Below are positions 1-10,030 of a stretch of DNA of 64,000 bases, piece after piece. The stretch covers positions 1-64,000 of the forward strand of contig BRYA01000439.1 in assembly GCA_030267965.1 (NCBI GenBank), read 5' to 3'. The translations under genes were made by a program, and so were the position numbers. A model generated the notes under the pieces. The model saw only the letters and a program-made list of their open reading frames with translations, had not been told where the DNA came from and did not search any database. The DNA comes from Triparma columacea (taxonomy: Eukaryota; Sar; Bolidophyceae; Parmales; Triparmaceae). Numbering within the stretch: the first letter of the stretch is position 1; each line of letters begins with the position of its first letter.

Positions 1-700
1 CATCCTGAGTCGGGAGGGTTGGGAATAAGAGGGAAGTCCGAGTCTATATATGCTTCCCAACACAACAGTGTCGCCGGAGGTCATGAGGCTGTTGCCAGTG
101 GTGAAACCACTCTCCACGCGATTGCTGACCTTGCCAAATAGTCCTTCCATGTCTTGTACTTGGTGCTCAGTGAGTTTCCTCCTTCCACCGAGGGCCGTTG
201 CGCTGACCATTCCCCTGACCCCTCCCTGCTCGGAAGTTCCGTCGAGCTCCGTAACGGGTAGATCCAAGGCCCCCTCGTTCGCGTTCTCCTGCTCCCTCCT
301 CAGTCGCATGCTTCTTTTCCTACCTTTGCCCCGCCGAATAATTCAGCTGCGGCTCCTTGCATGATGATTGCGTTGATAACGACAACATTGAGAAGACGGA
401 TGCTGTCGCTCTTTAGCCTTAGCATGTACGAGAAGGATCTCGGCATGAGGTTGACGACACGTAGAAGGCAGCTGTTATAAAGAGGTTGGCTGACATGTAG
501 AGAAGAGCAAGGCAGGTAGGCCAATCAATGGCGAGGGGACCAACACGTTGCGTAGAAGGGTCGTAGACGACGAGAGCACGGGAATTCCCTGCGCACAGGC
601 CCCCGGATGCAGTCAGTAGGAGGGCGGAGATTACGACGAGGAGAGAAATAAAGCGACAAGCTGTGCCGTTCCTTGTGCAGATTTCCTCACGACCCTCTTC
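1..700 (-). pseudogene. Partial, apparently frameshifted membrane-protein gene at left edge
   Basis: Three open stretches on the minus strand follow each other in different frames. The first (about 700 to 425) encodes a hydrophobic segment (FISLLVVISALLL) and a second one (CLALLYMSANLFITAAFY). The second (about 460 to 310) encodes LNVVVINAIIMQ. The third starts with an ATG at 309 and stays open to position 1 (about 103 codons, soluble and polar). No intron of normal length separates them, so the shifts look like real breaks or assembly errors. The hydrophobic parts suggest a multi-pass membrane protein. The family is not recognised and the gene continues outside the window. The weakest alternative is chance open frames. 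Confidence 0.3.
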
Positions 701-1521
701 TCCCCCGAGATCTCATAGTCTGAGGGGCCTTTACACGCCTCAATCGTGTGCCCTCCCGGGCTCCGAGCAGCTACTTGTACTGTACATCTGCACTTATCAC
801 TTAGCAGCCTGAGGCCAGTTTTTTGCTCAGCTCAATATGAAGATCATATGACACACCCTATTTTTGGAGAAAATGAAAACATATAACGTTGCAGCGAAAT
901 CTCAGGGGAATTTTTGATTTCGATAGATAATGCTTAGTTTAGTTAGTCCCTCGAAGGAATTCAAACGTCGACGTTGTTTAAAAATGTGGCAGCCTCTTCC
1001 TTGATAGCTAGGTTCCAATCTCCCCCAGGGTCGACATGATCGAACAGTTACGTTGTTATTACACAAAACGCCTCCGTCATACGAAGCCCCTATTTTGACT
1101 GCGGGAATAAGTGAAAATAGCTTTTAAGTGGGAATTATATGCGTGTCATCTTATAAAAGTAAATTCTCGTCACCGACAGTATGCCACATCTTCCTCCCTC
1201 CCTCAACGCGTTATCAAACACTCTCCGCTATATAATTCACGAAATACCTTATCCTCACGTCGGAGATGACTCACATATCAAATATTGGTACCTTTCGAAA
1301 GGATATTTCAAAATGGTTTTTAGCGGAGGAGGAATTCCTGATTAGAATTCGGATGGAATGAAAGGAAATTTTACCTGTAGGGTTAGGGTTGTAGGGACCT
1401 ATACTTTACCCAGAATCCTAATACCGGGTACGCCAATGCTCTTCTAGATAAGTGTTAATTTTGCTTCGTCGTTTTAAAAAAACAAAAAAAAAAATACCAA
1501 CTTCAGATAGAAGATGAGCTG
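701..1521. other. Intergenic stretch without a recognised gene
   Basis: About 800 bases, richer in A and T than the coding surroundings, with several short A or T runs such as the A-tract near 1477-1495. I see no coding frame with exon-like composition and no RNA gene. The right end is the 3' flank of the minus-strand gene ending at 1522. Confidence 0.6.
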
Positions 1522-3792
1522 TTATTTTACATCGTATACAATGCCCTTGAATGACAAGTCCTCTTCAACGTCCTCCTTCATGCTCCTGCTCAGACTGCTT
1601 ATGTGATCGTTCAGCTTCCCCAGAACCTCGTTGAGCCACGCCTTGCAGTCGTTGAGGTAGTCATCTTTGTCCGTCCCCCTCTTGTCGAAAATAGAGGCGT
1701 ACTCCAGCAGCTCTTCCGACGTGACGTTCCCGTCGTCCAGCCTCTCCTCGAAGAGAAAGCTCTCAGGGAGCTTGACATTGCAATTCATTTCGTCCAGAAT
1801 AGCCCCCTTGAGATTACTCCTCACGTCCACTGGTGAAACCCTTATTCCCTCGTGCATGTCCTTGACTAGCTTGAGGCAGCTCTCTCTCGTGGGGACAGCG
1901 ACGCTTGCGAGCTCCCACAGCCTCACGGCTGCGGGGAGCTTCATGCTGAAGTCGCGGTGGGCGTACTTCTCGAGGAACTGTAGCTTTTTTATCATGGGAA
2001 ACTGGAGGATGGTCCAACATCGCTCCAGCTTCTTTTGCAGGAGCTGCGCCCCCTTGAGGACCTGTCCCTTGTCCTCTCCCTTCGAGGAAGACCTCTTGGA
2101 CTTCTTCAGCAACCTCGCCCTCGGCTGAGGTTTCTTCGACCCAAAGGAGTCTCCACCCTCCTTCTTTTCTTCGCCCTCGTCCTCTTCTTCCCCCTCTGTC
2201 TCTTCCTCCTCGAAGTCCCATCCCTGCTTTCTGGACTCTCTGCCGCTCCCTCCTTCTCCGTCACTCTCCCCCGCCGCCCTCCTGCTCCTTCTGCCCACTC
2301 CCTTCTCCAGATACCTGTCGACCTCCCCTCCCTCTCCCTCGTCAATTCCATCCCCCATCTTGTCCACGAAGTTGCTCGTGAAGCCGACGGTCGTACTGTG
2401 TCTCTCGCTGTAGTTTGGCCTCCTCCCGGTCCTTTCGCTGTCATTCCAAAGCTTGTCTGCTACGTCCTCGCATATTAGGGGGGCGAAATTCTTCTCCCCC
2501 GCCGCGAGCATGCCACTGTATAGTCCCCCGCTATTGAACGCCAGGGTCTCTTTCCCCTCCCCCTGGCCCGACTTGCTTGTCAACGTTCGAACGTGCATAA
2601 AGTCCCTGAAGGTGTCGCTCTCACCCCTCGTCGAAGGCCTGGATCCCGGTGACGACGCTTTCTTCGCTGCCCCCCCGGATGCCTTGAATTCGTCGAAGCT
2701 CATGATGCCCCTATCTTTCAGCTGCCCAACCGTCTTGTCCATTTCCTCTTCGCCCTCAAATACCTCACTCCCTTGCACCCTGACCCCCCTTTTTTCCAGC
2801 TCCTGGGCCAAGGCGACCCCGGGCGATAACTGCTTCTGCTTAGGACCCTTAGAACTAGCATGGTTGACCTGAATGACACCGTCAAAGGCGGTGCCCTGGA
2901 ACATCTTTCCAAAGCGCTCCTCAAGGTCCTCAATCTCTGCGTCAGTTAGATCCCTCCCGTCGTCCCTGATCATCTCCTTCAGCACAAGCTCCTGAATTTG
3001 ATCCGGCTGCATTGACTTTTGCAGCCTAACAATCAATTGCGTGTGGGCCCTCTGTGCATTTGCCTTTGGGTGGAAAATGTTCCTGCTGTCCATCTCCTCC
3101 TTCTCCTCCAGGATGGCCTTTTGGATCTTTTCGCTAATTTCAGCTACCTTATTCTTTATGCGATCCCGAAGCTCGATCCTCCTCTTCTTGGATAGCTTGG
3201 AATGGAACGACGCAACCTCCGGTTGCAGAATCTCTCTCGACACAGGCCTATGGTTCATCGGAGTTGCAGTCGATCTCTCTTTCCAGATGACCTCTCCCAC
3301 CGGCAGCGTGACGTCCAAAACTGGTGCAGCGGAGGTGCTTAAGCTGCGTCCCGAGAACGAGTCCTCCTCACTCACTGCCCCACCACCCCCCACACCCCCA
3401 CTCCCCTTTCCCTTGCCTTCCTCCTCCCCTACAGGCCCGTCCTTCCCCTCCGCACCTGACTCGGCCGTCCCGGTCCTACTACTCCCCCTGGTATCCCCCT
3501 TGCCCCCCCCTTCCCCCTTGCCTCCATGAATGCTTGGGAGCATCGTCTCAACTGCCTCCTCGCTTTGCCTTCCTATTGCCCCCATAGATAGGCCCTTGCC
3601 GTTTTTCTTCGATTTCCTCTTCTCCTCGCTCTCACCCCTCATGTGCTTCAACGTCTTAATACCATCCAAAGGGTAAACCTGCCTGTGCTGCTTTTCCAGC
3701 AGTGCCGTTGGACCAATACTTGACTGCCTTACTTGCTCCAGCCTGAGCTTCCTCGCTATTGAGTCGCCTCCCTTCTCAGGAGATCGAGCCAT
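1522..3792 (-). CDS. Charged, largely disordered protein with a conserved-looking C-terminal helical region
   Basis: Single-exon gene of 756 residues if the ATG at 3792 (MARSPEKG) is used. The frame is open back to 3903, which would bring the start within 10 bases of the divergent MBOAT gene, so the inner ATG is preferred. The N-terminal two thirds is low-complexity, rich in Lys, Glu, Gly and Ser, with short coiled-coil stretches (for example EKIQKAILEEKEEM). The last 190 residues are more globular and include CWTILQFPMIKKLQFLEKY and a LWELASVAVPTRE segment. This pattern (Trp-x-x-Leu, KLxFLxKY, LWExA) recalls the C-terminal region of the CCDC87-like coiled-coil family of ciliated cells, but I cannot confirm that. 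Function unknown. Confidence 0.7.
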   Translation of the reverse strand: MARSPEKGGDSIARKLRLEQVRQSSIGPTALLEKQHRQVYPLDGIKTLKHMRGESEEKRKSKKNGKGLSMGAIGRQSEEAVETMLPSIHGGKGEGGGKGDTRGSSRTGTAESGAEGKDGPVGEEEGKGKGSGGVGGGGAVSEEDSFSGRSLSTSAAPVLDVTLPVGEVIWKERSTATPMNHRPVSREILQPEVASFHSKLSKKRRIELRDRIKNKVAEISEKIQKAILEEKEEMDSRNIFHPKANAQRAHTQLIVRLQKSMQPDQIQELVLKEMIRDDGRDLTDAEIEDLEERFGKMFQGTAFDGVIQVNHASSKGPKQKQLSPGVALAQELEKRGVRVQGSEVFEGEEEMDKTVGQLKDRGIMSFDEFKASGGAAKKASSPGSRPSTRGESDTFRDFMHVRTLTSKSGQGEGKETLAFNSGGLYSGMLAAGEKNFAPLICEDVADKLWNDSERTGRRPNYSERHSTTVGFTSNFVDKMGDGIDEGEGGEVDRYLEKGVGRRSRRAAGESDGEGGSGRESRKQGWDFEEEETEGEEEDEGEEKKEGGDSFGSKKPQPRARLLKKSKRSSSKGEDKGQVLKGAQLLQKKLERCWTILQFPMIKKLQFLEKYAHRDFSMKLPAAVRLWELASVAVPTRESCLKLVKDMHEGIRVSPVDVRSNLKGAILDEMNCNVKLPESFLFEERLDDGNVTSEELLEYASIFDKRGTDKDDYLNDCKAWLNEVLGKLNDHISSLSRSMKEDVEEDLSFKGIVYDVK

Positions 3793-3912
3793 GCTGCGCG
3801 TGTTTGTGTATGTTTCAGTGTAGATCTTCGCCGCAGATAATTTTCCCCCTTTCTTCTGAAGCTCTTTATTTAGCAGCCAGCTGCAGCACTGAGCATTGAA
3901 CAAAAAGAGAGG

Positions 3913-5539
3913 ATGGATAATCTCTTTGCGGTCATCGATGGGGCGATCTCCTTCGTTTATTCGTTCTCCAATGTCGCTGATTCCACGGTGTTGCTCGTCC
4001 CTTCCTCCCTAGCGTACCACATGGAGAAGATTGCATCGGCAATAGATATGGATGTCGAAACCACCTCAATGGTCCTTGGTTTGTTCATGTGCTACCCTTG
4101 CGGTATGGTCATGGCGGCCCTCCCGTATGGTCGGGTAAAGCATCTCTTTAGCTTCCTCCTCGGGGCGTTTCTTTTGCAATTCGTCCTTGGCAAGCAGTGG
4201 ATTCACCAGGTGAGCTCCAGGGGCATCAACAGCATCAGTAGTAACAGCAGCGGCAGCATTCCACTGACTACACGGTAATCAATCCCGCCCCTCCCCCCCG
4301 CCTCGCCCCCTTCCTGACTCCCCCCTCAAGGTTATCACCGCATTCGTCTCCTACACTTGCTTCCTCCTCCTCCCAGCCAATGTCAACAGGTACCTCGTGC
4401 CTTTGTTTGCCATTTCGTACTGCATCGCCGGCCACGTTCACAGGCAGTACACTAACTACATGGGCTGGGACCTCGACTTCACGGGGGCACAGATGGTCGT
4501 GACCATCAAGCTTTACTCCATGGCATGGAACTTGTACGACGGAGAGCTCATCAAGAAGGGTGGGGACCTTCCCAGGGCCACCCAAAAGTGCTCCAAGTTT
4601 GCGATCGATGGCTGCCCCGACGTGCTCGAGTTCCTCGGTTACATCTTTTGCTTTTCGAATGTCCTTGCCGGGCCTGCCTTTGAGTTCAACGTCTACCAGA
4701 ATGCAGCCAACGGGAGCCTCCTTTACAACCCCGATGGCACCGCCAAGGGGAAGATCCCGTCTAGAGTAAAGCATGTCCTCGTTCCTCTCTTTGCGTCCGT
4801 TTCTACGCTCGCCTTCTTCATGGTGGTGGGTTCCAAACTGCCTGTGATGGACCCTGATGACCCACAGAAGAACCTGCCCATTCCCCTCATCCAGTACCGC
4901 TCCGGTGAGCCAGTGCTTAACCGCTGGCTTTACTTCTTCGTCGCTGCCGGTTGCAACCGCTTCAAGTACTATTTTGCGTGGAAAAATGCCGAGGGTGCCT
5001 GCAACGTGTGGTTCGCTGGCTTTGAAGGTTTCGATGACAAGGGCGAGGCCATAGAAGAATGGGGCGCGTCTGAGAACGTTGACATTTGGCTCTGCGAAAC
5101 TGCCTCTAACGTGCAGATGGGGACAAAGTTCTGGAACAAGAAAACTGCTCTTTGGCTCAATAGATACATATATACCAGGACATCTGGTAGCCTCCTCATC
5201 ACGTATTTCATGAGCGCCTTCTGGCACGGATTTTACCCAGGCTACTACCTCTTCTTCATGTCACTCCCGATGCTCACCGCTTGCGAGAGAATTGGAAGGA
5301 AGAAGATCTCCCCTCGGCTCAGTACCGGTGGGAGGTTCTCCCCGTACGGCTGTTTGACTATCATCGTAACCCACACATTCCTAGCCTACTGCTCCGCCCC
5401 CTTTATGCTTCTTTCGTGGGAGTGGAGCATCGAAATGTGGTCGAGCTTCAACTACGCGGGTCACATAGCAATGGCTGCTTTTTATATCTCTTGTTCCCTC
5501 ATTCCTTCCGTCCCCAAGCCAAAGAAGAAGGCCGCGTAA
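3913..5539 (+). CDS. MBOAT-family lysophospholipid acyltransferase
   Basis: Two exons, 3913-4209 and 4331-5539, joined in phase 0 (GTGAGC donor, CAAG acceptor) give 501 residues. The protein is multi-pass, with hydrophobic segments throughout. The MBOAT signature is clear: NVQMGTKFWNKKTALWLNR carries the Asn motif, and SAFWHGFYPGYYLFF has the catalytic-type His at about residue 398. This combination is typical of the LPCAT/ALE1 lysophospholipid acyltransferase branch, which re-acylates lysophospholipids with acyl-CoA in the ER (Lands cycle). The C-terminus ends KKAA, a KKXX dilysine ER-retrieval signal, which supports ER residence. Head-group preference cannot be read from the sequence. It is divergent from the gene at 3792 with about 120 bases between starts. 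Confidence 0.9.
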
Positions 5540-5718
5540 AGAGTGGCGAGGGGGAGGGGGGGGGCGGGTAGGACGGAAATGAGGGGGGGGCGGTTCAACT
5601 ACATACTCCATCGAAATAAATTAACAGCCCCTATTCAGAATCATACATATATATACTGCATTTGACTTCACCATCAGCACTGGCTTCACCATCAGCCGCC
5701 CTCTATATCACGCTCGCC

Positions 5719-8700
5719 CTATATCCCTAAATCATCCACGTCCACCACCACCGCTCCCTCGTCCTCCTCGTCCTCCTCTAGCTCCTCTGACAGCTTCTGC
5801 AGCTTCTTTTCAAGCTCCGCCAACCCCGGGGGGGGCTCCCAGAGGCTCTCCTGAGTCAAGTTATTGTGCCAGAAGGTCATGCCGGTCTTTGGATCCCTGT
5901 ACGTGGTCCACTCTTGAAGGAGCCTCATCCTCTCCCTCTGCGCCCTGGCAATGGCTTTTTCGGTTTTGTCTTTATTTGTCTTATCCTTACTATTTCGGCT
6001 GCTGCCGCCGCCGCCCTTCGCTTGCTGCTGAGCTCCACTGGCTCCGTTTGCCCCCCCCCCCCGGGTGGGAGATGCCCCCCTTTGACCCTCACCGCTTCTT
6101 CCGCCGTCTCCGGCCTCCTCCACAGCGTCGCACTCCTCCGGCCTCTCCCACTGAAATTCGTAAGTCTGCTCGTTGAAGTAGAAGGTTTTTCCCATCCCCC
6201 CCGTGTACTGGATCCAGTTCCCAATTTTCTTTATCCTCATGCTAGCAGTCTTTGTTAGGGTATCCCACCTGCTCGTTGCGTCGTCCATGGCTTTCTTTTG
6301 CATCTCCTCCACCTCCTTTGGCTTCTTCCAGCTGTTGGTTTTCGTCTTTTGGTCGTACCAAAACATGCTTCCGACGTTTTGGTCCTCGTAACAGATCCAG
6401 CTCCCCCACTGTTGCAATCGAACGCTCCTCTTCGTTCGGAGGCTCCACATTGAGTCCACCCTCTCCAAATCTTGCTCGCCCCTCTTCTCCTTGACCCTCG
6501 CCCTCGCTGCCGACTCAGACTGCACGATTTCGTACACCTCGTCGTTCTCCTCCAACTCCGTCTTGATAGATCGATGGCCCTGCAAGGTTGCAAGGAAGAA
6601 GACGCTGTCGAAGTGGCTGTCCGTCGTCGCATGGTGGAGGTGGAACTCTGCTAGCAACTGCTCGCAGTCGGTGTGCCCCCTCTTGATGGCGAGGTCAATC
6701 GGCCTCAAGTCTTTCTTGTTCCTTACGCCAGGTTCCACGGCAAGGTCGAGTAGAAGTCTGCAACAGTCCACGCTGCCGTTACAGGCCGCCGCGTGGAGAG
6801 GAGTGTCGCCCCTCCTATCAACCTCCTGGAAGCTCCCGCCTTCAATCTCGAGGATTTCCGTTATGAACTCTGCGACGTCCTTCCTGTTCATCGCGCAAGC
6901 CACAAAGAGGGGGCTTCTCTTCTGTTTATCCTTGAGTTTGATGTCGCAACCCGCGTCGAACAATATTTCGAGGCAGCCCCTGTTCGTCGCGAGGTGAGCA
7001 GGGCTGATGCCGAGGTTGTTGGTCTGGTTCACCGTGGCCCCCCCTCTGCTGATCAGCAGCTCGATGAGCTCCGCCGAGCCAGCGGAGGAGGCAGCGTGGA
7101 GCGGTGTGTCGCCGTTGGAGTCGCAGAGCATTACCAACTGAGGCGCCACCTCAATCAAGTAAACAGCGGTCATTGTTTGGCTGTTGGCGCAAGCGTAGAA
7201 CAGCGGGGAGCGCTGCGCCTTGTCAAAGCAAGATATTTCATTCGGGTCGTTGTTGTTGATATAGGTCATGCAGTCAATGTGACCGGACGCAGCAGCGAAG
7301 TGGACCACGGGGAGGTCACCTCTCTTGCACCTGCAAGCGTCGCAGACCTTGAGCTTCCAGTCGTTATCCTCCTCCTCCTCGTTATCCTCGTCAGGCTCCT
7401 CCATAATGACGCTGCCCCGTCGACCCCCCCCGCCCCCTCCCTCCCCCTTTTTCAGAACGTCGTAGAGAGAACCCGTGCTTTTGAGCATTCTCTGCCCCCC
7501 CTCCAAGTTCCGCTCTCCCATTTCCCTGGATTTCTCAGTCAAGTTCCTCAAGGCACGCTCCTCCTCGTCCCTTCGTTTTTGGATCGCGAGTCTCTGCTGC
7601 TTCAGCTCGTCGGCTTGCTGGGCTAGCTCTGCGAGAGCGGCCTTGTGGCTCTCCATCCTGGCCCTCTCCTCCTCGACAATTTCAGCAAGCTCGTCCTTAG
7701 CATTTAGGGTCTTCTGCTGGGCCGAAATCTCGTTCGCTTGGTCTTCAATGTTCTTGAGCTGTACATCGGCGGCCGCACGCTGCTCCTGCAGCTTGAGCTG
7801 CTCGTTCAGCTGGGCCTTGAGCTGGTCGAGGTTCCTTGCCATTTGCTCCCTCGTCTTCTTGGCCTCCTCCTTGGCCTTTTCTGCCTCCTCTTGGATCTTC
7901 AGGAGTTCCATCTTCTGCTGTTCTAGTTCCATCTCAGCTTTTTTGCTGCTCTCCGTGACGCTCTTGGTCGCCTCTTCTGCAGCCTTCAGCTTTTCCTCCG
8001 CCTTTTTCTTCACATTTTTTTGCGCTTCTGCCTGCTTGAGCGTCTTTTTAATCTCCTCTCTCTCCTCTAAAGTCTTTTTCGTCAATAAGATCCTCCTCTC
8101 TTCCTCCGCCTTTGCTTCCTCCTCGGCTAGTCTCGCGGCCTCGGTGTTCTCGAGCCTTTTTCTCTCAGCCTCCTTTCTCAGCCGCTCGACCTCCTTGGCC
8201 TTTTCGGTCTCCTGCCGAAGCTTCCTCTCAGCCCAGATTTTCTTTTGGGCGATGGCGTTGCTCTCGGCTACTATCGCCAGAAGGGCTTCCTTGTCCTCCT
8301 CGGATTTTGACATAGCGTCTAATTTCTTGTCTGCGTTCTCCTTCGCTTCCCTCTCGGCCTCCTCCAACTGCGCAATTTCTAGTTTCATTTTTTCCTGCGC
8401 CTTGAGCCGGGACTCCTCTGCGCTCTTCATCTCCTGCACCGCGGTGTGCGCTGCCTTCTGCTCCTCATTGAGCCTGTCAATGATTGCCTGCTTGTTGGTC
8501 TCGGCCTCCTGCGCGAGCCTGGTGGCCTCATCTGCCTCTGCTTGTTCTATCTCCTTCCTCTTGAACGCCTCCTGCTTTCGCTTGGCCTCCGCCTTTGCCT
8601 CCTCCTCAGCGACCTTGGCCGCCTCCAGCGTCTTCAGTCGGACCTCCTCGGCCTCTCTCTTTCTCCTTTCTGCCTCTCGTGCTTCCAGCTTTGTCTTTTC

Positions 8701-9513
8701 AGTTGCTTCAATCTCCTTCTTTAGCTGCGGTGAGAATTTGGAATGCGATTAATTCGGTTAGGTGGGGGAAGGGGGGGGGTGACAGGCATCAAGTGGCTCG
8801 ACCAACCCAGCTCATCAAATTCAGCTCATCAAACTCACCTCCTCCTCCACCCTCAGCCTCTTCTCTTGGGCCTCGGCCGACTCCTTCAGCGCTCTCTCCA
8901 TCTCCTCTTTTTCCTTCTCCGATAGCGCCATCGCGGAGAGCTTCTCGTTGGTGGCTTCCTCCTGCTGCCGCTTGGCAGCATTGGCCTCGGCTATTGCCTT
9001 GGTCGCCTTTTTCATTTCGTCAGATGCCAACATCTGCGATTGCCGCCTCTTGTACTTGGCCTCCCTGGCCCCCTCCTCGGCCTTGAAGGCCGCCTGCATC
9101 TCTCTCTGATACACAGTAGCCGCCTCGCTCTGCTTCGCCTTGTTCACCTGGGATAGCTTGGACTGGTCGAGCGTCCTGTTAGACGGGGGGGTAGCCACGG
9201 CAAGGTTCGAGGGGGGAGGGGTGACCTTGCCGTTAGGAGCTAGCTGCAATATTCCCTGCCCCATACTAAGGGGCGGAGGGGCGACACCACCACCAGGAGG
9301 ACCTCTCGAGGGTCCCCCCCCTGGGCTCAAAATTGAAGTCCTAGGGTTGTACTTCCGCATATCCAGCACTCCCTCGTCTTTCTCGTCCTCGTCTCCAAAG
9401 TCAAAGTCCTCTTCTGTAAAGTCCCTGCGCCCAATGCTAGCCGCATTGGAGACATAGCGAGAAGATGATGGGGGAAGGCCCTGCTTTGAGAATGGGTTGG
9501 GGGGGAAGACCAT
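5719..9513 (-). CDS. Coiled-coil / ankyrin-repeat / triple WW-domain protein
   Basis: Two exons on the minus strand, 9513-8839 and 8724-5719, phase 0, give 1226 residues. The start is the ATG at 9513; the frame opens a little further at a TTG. Order of parts: disordered acidic N-terminus with Gly/Pro (1-100), a very long Lys/Glu/Ala-rich coiled coil (about 110-640), seven ankyrin-type repeats (about 695-922; motifs GDTPLHAA, SPLFYACA, RGDTPLHAAACNGS), then three WW domains at about 998-1027, 1060-1089 and 1161-1191 (for example WFYD-like FWYDQKTKTNSW, FYFNEQTYEFQWERP, FWHNNLTQESLWEPPPG). An acidic tail ends the protein. No catalytic domain is visible, so it is probably a scaffold binding Pro-rich ligands. 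The divergent neighbour at 10031 also ends in three WW domains, hinting at shared function. Confidence 0.85.
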
Positions 9514-10030
9514 CGAAGATGTCAAGGAATAACGGGTTCAAGATGTGGTGAGAGGGGCTCTTGGGGGTGTGCGTCCAGGCCGTAAGCCCTTCTACTTCAG
9601 ACTTAGAGATCAAATATATAACCTGATCCTCCTCCAAAATCAATCCTGAAATCAAAGTTTCCACTCTTTTTAAGAGAGACAAAATGAGGGAATCCCTTGG
9701 CTTCTAACGGCAAAAATTAAAGACGGTGCTCAGATAGTGCGGAAGCCAACTGGGAAGCCTTCAGAAGTGCGGCGGGATGGGCAGAAAATGTTGATAAAGT
9801 TGCTTTAATGTTGAAATTTGAGCGAAAATGGCGCACTGAGCGGACTGCTCCGGGATTTGTGAGGGGGTGGGATCATCAAGTAACCGAAACGATTTCTCCG
9901 CGCACCATGTCACCTGAAACCACCCAAAAAATAAAGAAAATGTTGTTTCTTCCATCTCCATCTCAATCTCCATCTCAATCTCCACCTTGATCCACAGCAG
10001 CACAACCCCAACAGATATAAAATCTCGGGG
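9514..10030. other. Divergent intergenic region between two WW-domain genes
   Basis: About 517 bases separate the starts of the ankyrin/WW gene (minus) and the IQ/WW gene (plus), so it should hold both promoters. It contains no convincing coding frame. A hexameric CATCTC/AATCTC pattern repeats at about 9954-9985. An ATATAAAAT stretch lies at 10014-10023, too close to the ATG to be a normal TATA box. Confidence 0.5.

Noticed and set aside
4268..5227. 319-residue open frame opposite the MBOAT gene
   Set aside because: The plus strand has an unmistakable MBOAT domain; the minus frame shows no family pattern.
7475..8752. 425-residue Ser/Phe/Leu-rich open frame on the plus strand
   Set aside because: It is the complement of the Lys/Glu/Ala coiled coil of the minus-strand ANK/WW gene; such composition leaves the opposite strand free of stops.
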